From positions 248,001 to 312,000 of the forward strand of contig NW_027490260.1 of assembly GCF_050948175.1 (NCBI RefSeq): a DNA stretch of 64,000 bases. The letters run 5' to 3'. The translations under genes were made by a program, and so were the position numbers. The DNA is from Xylocopa sonorina. Taxonomy: Eukaryota > Arthropoda > Insecta > Hymenoptera > Apidae. Within the stretch, counting starts at the first letter, position 1; every line of letters begins with the position of its first letter. Positions 11,169-24,397 of the stretch are shown here, in pieces. Under the pieces are notes generated by a model, which saw only the letters and a list, made by a program, of their open reading frames with translations, ran no database searches and was not told where the DNA came from.

Positions 11169-11970
11169 CTCTATTGCTACGATACCTAGATATCCGCAGA
11201 CGCTATTTCCTTGCAAGGAAGTGTCGCATTTACATTCAATTGAAGTGTAGACGAGGAATACATAACACTTCGCAAATCATATTATATCTTACCATGAAAC
11301 ATAGAAATGAGATGCGATATCGCGTTTTAAGAAGCATTAGAACACTACTGCTACGATACCTAGACATCTGCAGACGCTATTTCCTAGCAAGGAAGTGTCG
11401 CATTTACATTCATTTGAAGTGTAGACGAGGAATACATGACACTTCCCAAATCATATTATATCTTACCATGAAACATACAAAAGAGATGCGATGTCGCGTT
11501 TTAAGAAGCATTAGAACTCTATTGCTACGATACCTAGTTATCTGCAGACGCTATTTCCTACCAAGGAAGTGTCGCATTTACATTTATTTGAAGTGTAGAC
11601 GAGGAATACATAACACTTCGCAAATCATATTATACCTTACCATGAAACATAGAAATGAGATGCGATATCGCGTTTTAAGAAACATAAGAACTCTATTGCT
11701 ACGATACGTAGACATCTGCAAACGCTATTTCCCTGCAAGGAAGTGTCGCATTTACATTCATTTGAATCGTAGACGAGGAATGCATAACACTTCATAATGA
11801 ATATTATATCTTATCATGAAACATAGATATGAGACGCAATATCTCCTTTTAAGAAGCATTTGAACTCTATTGCTACGATACGTAGACATCTGCAAACGCT
11901 ATTTCCTTGCAAGGAAGTGTCGCAATTACATTCATTTGAAGTGTAGACGAGGAATACATGACACTTCGTA

Positions 11971-13778
11971 AATCATATTATATCTTACCATGAAACATAG
12001 AAATGAGATGCGATATCGCGTATTAAGAAGCATTAGAACTCTATTGCTACGATACCTAGACATCTGCAGACGCTATTTCCTAGCAAGGAAGTGTCGCATT
12101 CACATTCATTTGAAGTGTAGACGAGGAATACATAACACTTCGCAAATCACATTATATCTTACCATGAAACATAGAAATGAGATGCGATATCGCGTTTTAA
12201 GAATCATAAGAACCCTATTGCTACGATACGTAGACATCTGCAAACGCTATTTCCTTGCAACGAAGTGTCGCATTTACATTCATTTGAAGTGTAGATGAGA
12301 AATACATAACACTTCGCAAATCATATTATAGCTTACCATGAAACATAGAAATGAGATGCGATATCGCCTTTTAAGAAGCATTAGAAATCTACTGCTACGA
12401 TACGTAGACATATGCAAACGCTATTTCCTACCAAGGAAGTGTCGCATTTACATTCATTTGACGTGTAGACGAGGAATACATGACACTTCGCAAATCATAT
12501 TATATCATACCATCAAACATAGAAATGTGATGCGTTATCGCGTTTTAAGAAGCATTAGAACTCTATTGCTACGATACCTAGACATCTGCAGGCGCTATTT
12601 CCTAGCAAGGAAGTGTCGCATTTACATTCATTTGACGTGTAGACGAGGAATACATGACAATTCGCAAATCATATTATATCATACCATGAAACATAGAAAT
12701 GAGATGCGATATCGCGCTTTAAGAAGCATTAGAACTCTATTGCTACGATACCTAGACATCTGCAGACGCTATTTCCTAGCAAGGAAGTGTCTCATTTACA
12801 TTCATTTGAAGTGTAGACGAGGAATACATAACACTTCGCAAATCATGTTATATCTTACAATGAAACATAGAAATGAGATGCGATATCGCGTTTTAAGAAG
12901 CATTAGAGCTCTATTGCTACGATACCTAGACATCTGCAAACGCTATTTCCTAGCAAGGAAGTGTCGCATTCACATTCATTTGATGTGTAGACGAGGAATA
13001 CATAACACTTCGCAAATCATGTTATATCTTACCATGAAACATAGAAATGAGATGCGATATCGCGTTTTAAGAAGCATTAGAAATCTATTGCTACGATACG
13101 TAGACATCTGCAAACGCTATTTCCTAGCGTGGAAGTGTCGCATTCACATTCATTTGATGTGTAGACGAGGAATACATAACACTTCGCAAATCATGTTATA
13201 TCTTACCATGAAACATAGAAATGTGATGCGATATCGCGTTTTAAGAATCATAAGAACCCTATTGCTACGATACGTAGACATCTGCAAACGCTATTTCCTA
13301 GCAAGGAAGTGTCTCATTTACATTCATTTGAAGTGTAGACGAGGAATACATAACACTTCGCAAATCATGTTATATCTTACCATGAAACATAGAAATGAGA
13401 TGCGATATCGCGTTTTAAGAAGCATTAGAACTCTATTGCTACGATACCTAGACATCTGCAAACGCTATTTCCTACCAAGGAAGTGTCGCATTTACATTCA
13501 TTTGACGTGTAAACGAGGAATACATAACACATCGCAAATCACGTTGTAACTTACCATGAAACATAGAAATGAGATGGGATATCGCGTTTTGAGAAGCATT
13601 CGAACACTATTGCTACGATACCTAGACATCTGCAGACGCTAGTTCCTACCAAGGAAGTGTCGCATTTACATTCAATTGAAGTGTAGACGAGGAATACATA
13701 ACACTTCGCAAATCATGTTATATCTTACCATGAAACATAGAAATGAGATGCGATATCGCGTTTTAAGAAGCATTAGAA
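11971..13778 (+). repeat. Roughly 1.8-2.0-kb higher-order block, copy 2
   Basis: This is the copy at +2610 from 9361. It has ATAGCTTACC where copy 1 has ATATCTTACC near 12330, and GACAATTCGC near 12655. At about 13779 it leaves the shared sequence (GAAGTCTCTTG against GAACTCTATTG). It then continues as the sequence seen at the very start of this window. Confidence 0.75.
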
Positions 13779-14492
13779 GTCTCTTGCTACGATACGTAGA
13801 CATCTGCAAACGCTATATCCTTGCAAGGAAGTGTCGCATTTACATTCATTTGAAGTGTAGACGAGGAATACATAACACTTCGCAAATCATGTTATATCTT
13901 ACCATGAAACATAGAAATGAGATGCGATATCGCGTTTTAAGAATCATAAGAACTCAATTGCTACGATACGTAGACATCTGCAAACGCTATTTCCTTGCAA
14001 GGAAGTGTCGCATTTACATTCATTTGAAGTGTAGACGAGGAATACATAACACTTCGCAAATCATATTATAGCTTACCATGAAACATAGAAATGAGATGCG
14101 ATATCGCGTTTTAAGAAGCATTAGAACTCTATTGCTACGATACCTAGACATCTGCAGACGCTATTTCCTAGCAAGGAAGTGTCGCATTCACATTCATTTG
14201 AAGTGTAGACGAGGAATACATAACACTTCGCAAATCACATTATATCTTACCATGAAACATAGAAGTGAGATGCGATATCGCGTTTTAAGAATCATAAGAA
14301 CCCTATTGCTACGACACGTAGACATCTGCAAGCGCTATTTCCTTGCAAGGAAGTGTCGCATTTACATTCATTTGAAGTGTAGACGAGGAATACATAACAC
14401 TTCGCAAATCATGTTATATCTTACCATGAAACATAGAAATGAGATGAGATATATCGTTCTAAGAAGCATTAGAAATCTATTGCAACGATACG

Positions 14493-16093
14493 TAGACATC
14501 TGCAGACGCTATTTCCTAGCAAGGAAGTGTCGCATTTGCATTCATTTGAAGTGTAGACGAGGAATACATGACACTTCGCAAATCATATAATATCTTACCA
14601 TGAAACATAGAAATGAGATGCGATATCGCGTTTTAAGGAGCATTAGAAGTCTCTTGCTACGATACGTAGACATCTGCAAACGCTATTTCCTTGCAAGGAA
14701 GTGTCGCATTTACATTCATTTGAAGTGTAGACGAGGAATACATAACACTTCGCAAATCATATTATACCTTACCATGAAGCATAGAAATAAGATGCGATAT
14801 CGCGTTTTAAGAAGCATTAGAAATATATTGCTACGATACGTAGACATCTGCAAACGCTATTTCCTAGCGAGGAAGTGTCGCATTTACATTCATTTGAAGT
14901 GTAGACGAGGAATACACAACACTTCGCAAATCATATTTTAGCTTACCATGAAACATAGAAATGAGATGCGTTATCGCGTTTTAAGAAGCATTAGAACTCT
15001 ATTGCTACGATACCTAGACATCTGCAGGCGCTATTTCCTAGCAAGGAAGTGTCGCATTTACATTCATTTGAAGTGTAGACGAGGAATACATGACACTTCG
15101 CAAATCACATTATATCTTACCATGAAACATAGAAATGTGATGCGATATCGCGTTTTAAGAAGCATTAGAACACTATGGCTACGGTACCTAGACATCTGCA
15201 GACGCTATTTCCTAGCAAGGAAGTGTCGCATTTACATTCAATTGAAGTGTAGACGAGGAGTACGTAACACTACGCAAATCATATTATATCTTACCATGAA
15301 ACATAGAAATGAGATGCTATATCGCGTTATAAGAGTCATAAGATCTCTATTGCTACGATACGTAGACATCTGCAAACGCTATTTCTTTGCAAGGAAGTGT
15401 CGCATTTACATTCATTTGAAGTGTAGACGAGGAATACATGACACTTCGCAAATCACATTATATCTTACCATGAAACATAGAAATGTGATGCGATATCGCG
15501 TTTTAAGAATCATAAGAACCCTATTGCTACGATACGTAGACATCTGCAAACGCTATTTCCTACCAAGGAAGTGTCGCATTTACATTCATTTGACGTGTAG
15601 ACGAGGAATACATGACACTTCGCAAATCACATTATATCTTACCATGAAACATAGAAATGAGATGCGATATCGCGTTTTAAGTATCATAAGAACCCTATTG
15701 CTACGATACGTAGACATCTGCAAACGCTATTTCCTTGCAAGGAAGTGTCGCATTTACATTCATTTGAAGTGTAGACGAGGAATACATAACACTTCGCAAA
15801 TCATATTATAGCTTACCATGAAACATAGAAATGAGATGCGATATCGCGTTTTAAGAAGCATTAGAACTCTATTGCTACGATACCTGGACATCTGCAGACG
15901 CTATTTCCTAGCAAGGAAGTGTCGCATTCACATTCATTTGAAGTGTAGACGAGGAATACATAACACTTCGCAAATCACATTATATCTTACCATGAAACAT
16001 AGAAATGAGATGCGATATCGCGTTTTAAGAATCATAAGAACCCTATTGCTACGATACGTAGACATCTGCAAACGCTATTTCCTTGCAAGGAAG
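14493..16093 (+). repeat. Segmental duplication of about 1.6 kb, copy 2
   Basis: This is the partner of 6837-8437. It lies between copies 2 and 3 of the other duplicated block (11971-13778 and 16250-18263). The two systems are interleaved, which implies at least two separate exchange events. Confidence 0.75.
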
Positions 16094-16249
16094 TGTCTCA
16101 TTTACATTCATTTGAAGTGTAGACGAGGAATACATAACACTTCGCAAATCATGTTATATCTTACAATGAAACATAGAAATGAGATGCGATATCGCGTTTT
16201 AAGAAGCATTAGAGCTCTATTGCTACGATACCTAGACATCTGCAAACGC

Positions 16250-18263
16250 TATTTCCTAGCAAGGAAGTGTCGCATTCACATTCATTTGAAGTGTAGACGA
16301 GGAATACATAACACTTCGCAAATCACATTATATCTTACCATGAAACATAGAAATGAGATGCGATATCGCGTTTTAAGAATCATAAGAACCCTATTGCTAC
16401 GATACGTAGACATCTGCAAACGCTATTTCCTTGCAACGAAGTGTCGCATTTACATTCATTTGAAGTGTAGATGAGAAATACATAACACTTCGCAAATCAT
16501 ATTATAGCTTACCATGAAACATAGAAATGAGATGCGATATCGCCTTTTAAGAAGCATTAGAAATCTACTGCTACGATACGTAGACATATGCAAACGCTAT
16601 TTCCTACCAAGGAAGTGTCGCATTTACATTCATTTGACGTGTAGACGAGGAATACATGACACTTCGCAAATCATATTATATCATACCATCAAACATAGAA
16701 ATGTGATGCGTTATCGCGTTTTAAGAAGCATTAGAACTCTATTGCTACGATACCTAGACATCTGCAGGCGCTATTTCCTAGCAAGGAAGTGTCGCATTTA
16801 CATTCATTTGACGTGTAGACGAGGAATACATGGCACTTCGCAAATCATATTATATCGTACCATGAAACATAGAAATGAGATGCGATATCGCGCTTTAAGA
16901 AGCATTAGAACTCTATTGCTACGATACCTAGACATCTGCAGACGCTATTTCCTAGCAAGGAAGTGTCTCATTTACATTCATTTGAAGTGTAGACGAGGAA
17001 TACATAACACTTCGCAAATCATGTTATATCTTACAATGAAACATAGAAATGAGATGCGATATCGCGTTTTAAGAAGCATTAGAGCTCTATTGCTACGATA
17101 CCTAGACATCTGCAAACGCTATTTCCTAGCAAGGAAGTGTCGCATTCACATTCATTTGTTGTGTAGACGAGGAATACATAACACTTCGCAAATCATGTTA
17201 TATCTTACCATGAAACATAGAAATGAGATGCGATATCGCGTTTTAAGAAGCATTAGAAATCTATTGCTACGATACGTAGACATCTGCAAACGCTATTTCC
17301 TAGCGTGGAAGTGTCGCATTCACATTCATTTGATGTGTAGACGAGGAATACATAACACTTCGCAAATCATGTTATATCTTACCATGAAACATAGAAATGT
17401 GATGCGATATCGCGTTTTAAGAATCATAAGAACCCTATTGCTACGATACGTAGACATCTGCAAACGCTATTTCCTAGCAAGGAAGTGTCTCATTTACATT
17501 CATTTGAAGTGTAGACGAGGAATACATAACACTTCCCAAATCATGTTATATCTTACCATGAAACATAGAAATGAGTTGCGATATCGCGTTTTAAGAAGCA
17601 TTAGAACTCTATTGCTACGATACCTAGACATCTGCAAACGCTATTTCCTACCAAGGAAGTGTCGCATTTACATTCATTTGACGTGTAAACGAGGAATACA
17701 TAACACATCGCAAATCACGTTGTAACTTACCATGAAACATAGAAATGAGATGGGATATCGCGTTTTGAGAAGCATTCGAACACTATTGCTACGATACCTA
17801 GACATCTGCAGACGCTAGTTCCTACCAAGGAAGTGTCGCATTTACATTCAATTGAAGTGTAGACGAGGAATACATAACACTTCGCAAATCATGTTATATC
17901 TTACCATGAAACATAGAAATGAGATGCGATATCGCGTTTTAAGAAGCATTAGAACTCTATTGCTACGATACCTAGATATCCGCAGACGCTATTTCCTTGC
18001 AAGGAAGTGTCGCATTTACATTCAATTGAAGTGTAGACGAGGAATACATAACACTTCGCAAATCATATTATATCTTACCATGAAACATAGAAATGAGATG
18101 CGATATCGCGTTTTAAGAAGCATTAGAACACTACTGCTACGATACCTAGACATCTGCAGACGCTATTTCCTAGCAAGGAAGTGTCGCATTTACATTCATT
18201 TGAAGTGTAGACGAGGAATACATGACACTTCCCAAATCATATTATATCTTACCATGAAACATA
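16250..18263 (+). repeat. Roughly 1.8-2.0-kb higher-order block, copy 3
   Basis: This is the copy at +4176 (24 monomers) from copy 2 and +6786 from copy 1. It has private changes, including CATGGCACTTCGC near 16830, CATTTGTTGTGTAG near 17155, CACTTCCCAAATC near 17530 and GAGTTGCGATATC near 17570. It resembles copy 1 more than copy 2 at its right end, continuing in parallel until copy 1 switches to the CATACAAAAGAG variant. Confidence 0.75.
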
Positions 18264-21200
18264 GAAATGAGATGCGATATCGCGTTTTAAGGAGCATTAG
18301 AACTCTATTGCTACGATACCTAGACATCTGCAGACGCTATTTCCTAGCAAGGAAGTGTCGCATTTACATTCATTTGAAGTGTAGACGAGGAATACATGAC
18401 ACTTCGCAAATCATATTATATCTTACCATGAAACATACAAAAGAGATGCGATGTCGCGTTTTAAGAAGCATTAGAACTCTATTGCTACGATACCTAGACA
18501 TCTGCAGACGCTATTTCCTACCAAGGAAGTGTCGCGTTTACATTTATTTGAAGTGTAGACGAGGAATACATAACACTTCGCAAATCATATTATACCTTAC
18601 CATGAAACATAGAAATGAGATGCGATATCGCGTTTTAAGAATCATAAGAACTCTATTGCTACGATACGTAGACATCTGCAAACGCTATTTCCCTGCAAGG
18701 AAGTGTCGCATTTACATTCATTTGAATCGTAGACGAGGAATGCATAACACTTCATAATGAATATTATATCTTATCATGAAACACAGATATGATACGCAAT
18801 ATCTCCTTTTAAGAAGCATTTGAACTCTATTGCTTCGATACGTAGACATCTGCAAACGCTATTTCCTTGCAAGGAAGTGTCGCATTTACATTCAATTGAA
18901 GTGTAGACGAGGAATACATAACACTTCGCAAATCATGTTATATCTTACCATGAAACATAGAAATGAGATGCGATATCGCGTTTTAAGAAGCATTAGAACA
19001 CTATTGCTACGATACCTAGACATCTGCAGACGCTATTTCCTAGCAAGGAAGTGTCGCATTTACATTCATTTGAAGTGTAGACGAGGAATACATGACACAG
19101 CGCAAATCATATTATATCTTACCATGAAACATAGAAATGAGATGCGATATCGCGTTTTAAGAAGCATTAGAAATCTATTGCTACGATACCTAGACATCTG
19201 CAAACGCTATTCCCTAGCGAGGAAGTGTCGCATTCACATTCATTTGAAGTGTAGACGAGGAATACATAACACTTCGCAAATCATGTTATATCTTACCATG
19301 AAACATAGAAATGAGATGCGATATCGCGTTTTAAGAAGCATTAGAACTCTATTGCTACGATACCTAGATATCCGCAGACGCTATTTCCTTGCAAGGAAGT
19401 GTCGCATTTACATTCAATTGAAGTGTAGACGAGGAATACATAACACTTCGCAAATCATATTATATCTTACCATGAAACATAGAAATGAGATGCTATATCG
19501 CGTTATAAGAGTCATAAGATCTCTATTGCTACGATACGTAGACATCTGCAAACGCTATTTGGTTGCAAGGAAGTCTCGCATTTACATTCATTTGAAGTGT
19601 AGACGAGGAATACATAACACTTCGCAAATCATGTTATATCTTACCATGAAACATAGAAATGAGATGCGATATCGCGTTTTAAGAAGCATTAGAAATCTAT
19701 TGCTACGATACGTAGACATCTGCAAACGCTATTTCCTAGCGTGGAAGTGTCGCATTCACATTCATTTGATGTGTAGACGAGGAATACATAACACTTCGCA
19801 AATCATATTATACCTTACCATGAAACATAGAAATGAGATGCGATATCGCGTTTTAAGAATCATAAGAACTCTATTGCTACGATACGTAGACATCTGCAAA
19901 CGCTATTTCCTTGCAAGGAAGTGTCGCATTTACATTCATTTGAATCGTAGACGAGGAATGCATAACACTTCATAATGAATATTATATCTTATCATGAAAC
20001 GCAGATATGAGATGCAATATCTCGTTTTAAGAAGCATTTGAACTCTATTGCTTCGATACGTAGACATCTGCAAACGCTATTTCCTTGCAAGGAAGTGTGG
20101 CATTTACATTCATTTGAATCGTAGACGAGGAATGCATAACACTTCTTAATGAATATTATATCTTATCATGAAACACAGATATGAGATGCAATATCTCGTT
20201 TTAAGAAGCATTTGAACTCTATTGCTTCGATACGTAGACATCTGCAAACGCTATTTCCTTGCAAGGAAGTGTCGCATTTACATTCAATTGAAGTGTAGAC
20301 GAGGAATACATAACACTTCGCAAATCATGTTATATCTTACCATGAAACATAGAAATGGGATGCGATATCGCGTTTTAAGAAGCATTAGAACCCTATTGCT
20401 AAGATACCTAGACATCCGCAGACGCTATTTCCTTGCAAGGAAGTGTCGCATTCACATTCAATTGAAGTGTAGACGAGGAATACATAACACTTCGCAAATC
20501 ATATTATATCTTACCATGAAACATAGAAATGAGATGCGATATCGCGTTTTAAGAAGCATTAGAAATCTATTGCTACGATACCTAGACATCTGCAGACGCT
20601 ATTTCCTAGCAAGGAAGTGCCGGATTTGCATTCATTTGAAGTGTAGACGAGGAATACATGTCACTTCGCAAATCATATAATATCTTACCATGAAACATAG
20701 AAATGAGATGCGATATCGCGTTTTAAGAAGCATTAGAAATCTATTGCTACGATACGTAGACATCTGCAAACGCTATTTCCCTGCAAGGAAGTGTCGCATT
20801 TACATTCAATTGAAATGTAGACGAGGAGTACATAACACTTCGCAAATCATGTTATATCTTCCCATGAAACATAGAAATGAGATGCGATATCGCGTTTTTA
20901 GAAGCATTAGAAATCTATTGCTACGATACGTAGACATCTGCAAACGCTATTTCCTAGCGTGGAAGTGTCGCATTTACATTCATTTGAAGTGTAGACGAGG
21001 AATACATAACACTTGGCAAATCATATTATATCTTACCATGAAACATAGAAATGAGATGCGATATCGCGTTTAAAGAAGCATTAGAAATCTATTGCTACGA
21101 TATCTAGACATCTGCAGACGCTATTTCCTAGCAAGGAAGTGTCGCATTTGCATTCATTTGAAGTGTAGACGAGGAATACATGACACTTCGCAAATCATAT

Positions 21201-24200
21201 AATATCTTACCATGAAACATAGAAATGAGGTGCGATATCTCGTTTTAAGAAGCATTTGAACTCTATTGCTTCGATACGTAGACATCTGCAAACGCTATTT
21301 CCTTGCAAGGAAGTGTCGCATTTACATTCAATTGAAGTGTAGACGAGGAATACATAACACTTCGCAAATCATGTTATATCTTACCATGAAACATAGAAAT
21401 GAGATGCGATATCGCGTTTTAAGAAGCATTAGAAATCTATTGCTACGATACCTAGACATCTGCAGACGCTATTTCCTAGCAAGGAAGTGTCGCATTTGCA
21501 TTCATTTGGAGTGTAGACGAGGAATACATGACACTTCGTAAATCATATAATATCTTACCATGAAACATAGAAATGAGATGCGATATCGCGTTTTAAGAAG
21601 CATTAGAAATCTATTGCTACGATACCTAGACATCTGCAGACGCAATTTCCTAGCAAGGAAGTGTCGCATTTGCCTTCATTTGAAGTGTAGATGAGGAATA
21701 CATGACACTTCGCAAATCATATTATATCTTAGCATGAAACATAGAAATGAGATGCGATATCGCGTTTTAAGAAGCATTAGGACTCTATTGCTTCGATACC
21801 TAGACATCTGCAGACGCTATTTGCTACCAAGGAAGTGTCGCATTTGCCTTCATTTGAAGTGTAGACGAGGAATACATGACACTTCGCAAATCATATTATA
21901 TCTTACCATGAAACATAGAAATGAGAAGCGATATCGCGATTTAAGAAGCATTAGAACTCGATTGCTACGATACCTAGACATCTGCAGACGCTATTTCCTA
22001 GCAAGGAAGTGTCGCATTTACATTCATTTGAAGTGTAGACGAGGAATACATGACACTTCGCAAATCATATAATATCTTATCATGAAACATAGAAATGAGA
22101 TGCTATATCGCGTTTTAAGAAGCATTAGAAGTGTCTTTCTACGATACGTAGACATCTGCAAACGCTATTTGGTTGCAAGGAAGTCTCGCATTTACATTCA
22201 TTTGAAGTGTAGACGAGGAATACATAACACTTCGCAAATCATGTTATATCTTACCATGGAACATAGAAATGAGATGCGATATCGCGTTTTAAGAAGCATT
22301 AGAAATCTATTGCTACGATACGTAGACATCTGCAAACGCTATTTCCTTGCAAGGAAGTGTCGCATTTACATTCATTTGAATCGTAGACGAGGAATGCATA
22401 ACACTTCATAATGAATATTATATCTTATCATGAAACACAGATATGAGATGCAATATCTCCTTTTAAGAAGCATTTGAACGCCATTGCTTCGATACGTAGA
22501 CATCTGCAAACGCTATTTCCTTGCAAGGAAGTGTCGCATTTTCATTCAATTGAAGTGTAGACGAGGAATACATAGCACTTCGCAAATCATGTTATATCTT
22601 ACCATGAAACATAGAAATGAGATGCGATATCGCGTTTTAAGAAGCATTAGAACTCTATTGCTACGATACATCGACATCCGCAGACGCTATTTCCTTGCAA
22701 GGAAGTGTCGCATTTACATTCAATTGAAGTGTAGACGAGGACTACATAACACTTCGCAAATCATATTATATCTTACCATGAAACATAGAAATGAGATGCG
22801 ATATCGCGTTTTAAGAAGCATTAGAAGTCTCTTGCCACGATACGTAGACATCTGCAAACGCTATTTCCTTGCAAGGAAGTGTCGCATTTACATTCATTTG
22901 AATTGTAGACGAGGAATACATAACACTTCGCAAATCATGTTATATCTTACCATGAAACATAGAAATGAGATGCGATATCGCGTTTTAAGAAGCATTAGGA
23001 CTCTATTGCTACGATACCTAGACATCTGCAGAAGCTATTTCCTACCAAGGAAGTGTCGCATTTACATTCATTTGAATCCTAGACGAGGAATGCATAACAC
23101 TTCATAATGAATATTATATCTTATCATGAAACACAGATATGAGATGCAATATCTCGTTTTAAGAAGCATTTGAACTCTATTGCTTCGATACGTAGACATC
23201 TGCAAACGCTATTTCCTTGCAAGGAAGTGTCGCATTTACATTCAATTGAAGTGTAGACGAGGAATACATAACACTTCGCAAATCATGTTATATCTTACCA
23301 TGAAACATAGAAATGAGATGCGATATCGCGTTTTAAGGAGCATTAGAAATCTATTGCTACGATACCTAGACATCTGCAGACGCTATTTCCTAGCAAGGAA
23401 GAGTCGCATTTGCATTCATTTGAAGTGTAGACGAGGAATACATGACACTTCGCAAATCATATAATATCTTACCATGAAACATAGAAATGAGATGCGATAT
23501 CGCGTTTTAAGAAGCATTAGAAGTCTCTTGCTACGATACGTAGACATCTGCAAACGCTATTTCCTTGCAAGGAAGTGTCGCATTTACATTCATTTGAAAT
23601 GTAGACGAGGAATACATAACACTTCGCAAATCATGTTATATCTTACCATGAAACATAGAAATGAGATGCGATATCGCGTTTTTAGAAGCATTAGAAATCT
23701 ATTGCTACGATACGTAGACATCTGCAAACGCTATTTCCTAGCGTGGAAGTGTCGCATTCACATTCATTTGATGTGTAGACGAGGAATACATAACACTTCG
23801 CAAATCATATTATACATTACCATGAAACATAGAAGTGAGATGCGATATCGCGTTTTAAGAATCATAAGAACTCTATTGCTACGATACGTAGACATCTGCA
23901 GACGCTATTTCCTTGCAAGGAAGTGTCGCATTTACATTCATTTGAATCATAGACGAGGAATGCATAACACTTCATAATGAATATTATATCTTATCATGAA
24001 ACATAGATATGAGATGCAATATTTCGTTTTGAGAAGCATTTGAACTCTATTGCTTCGATACGTAGACATCTGCAAACGCTATTTCCATGCAAGGAAGTGT
24101 CGCATTTACATTCATTTGAAGTGTAGACGAGGAATACACGACACTTCGCTATGAATATTATTACTTATCTTGAAACATAGATATGAGATGCAATATCACG

Positions 24201-24397
24201 TTTTAAGAAGCATTAGAACTCTATTGCTACGATACATAGACATCCGCAGACACTATTTCCTACAAAGGAAGTGTCACATTTACATTCATTTGAATTGTAG
24301 ACGAGGAATGCATAACACTTCATGATGAATATTATATCTTATCATGAAACACAGATATGAGATGCAATATCTCGTTTTAAGAAGCATTTGAACTCTA
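17860..24397 (+). repeat. Array segment 3: transition zone with C modules returning
   Basis: C modules reappear near 18.76, 19.97, 20.15, 22.41, 23.11, 23.98, 24.15 and 24.32 kb. A new variant, GCTATGAATATTATTACTTA with TCTTGAAACATAG, first appears near 24150 and later marks the higher-order units downstream. About 820 bp at 21016-21832 match 25018-25834 at an offset of 4002 (23 monomers), sharing GCGTTTAAAGAAGC and GAGGTGCGATATCTCG. About 900 bp ending at 24397 match those ending at 27181 (offset 2784). I saw no larger regular unit here. Confidence 0.6.

Larger units (their letters stand above)
6560..17860 (+). repeat. Array segment 2: A/B monomers with almost no C modules
   Basis: From about 6.5 to 17.9 kb only one C module is seen, near 11.8 kb. 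Because C modules supply many of the stops, this segment holds the longest stop-free run (8162-9688). Segment-specific variants include CATTTGACGTGTAG, AAATGTGATGCG, GTGTCTCATTTAC and TTAGAGCTCTATTG. It contains two nested duplication systems, listed separately. Except near 6570, where one base is missing (CACTTGCAAATC), the 174 phase is exact. Confidence 0.65.

Noticed and set aside
24150..24340. The GCTATGAATATTATTACTTA monomer as an inserted mobile element
   Set aside because: It is in register with the 174-bp phase and aligns to the C module with substitutions. There is no target-site duplication or terminal repeat.
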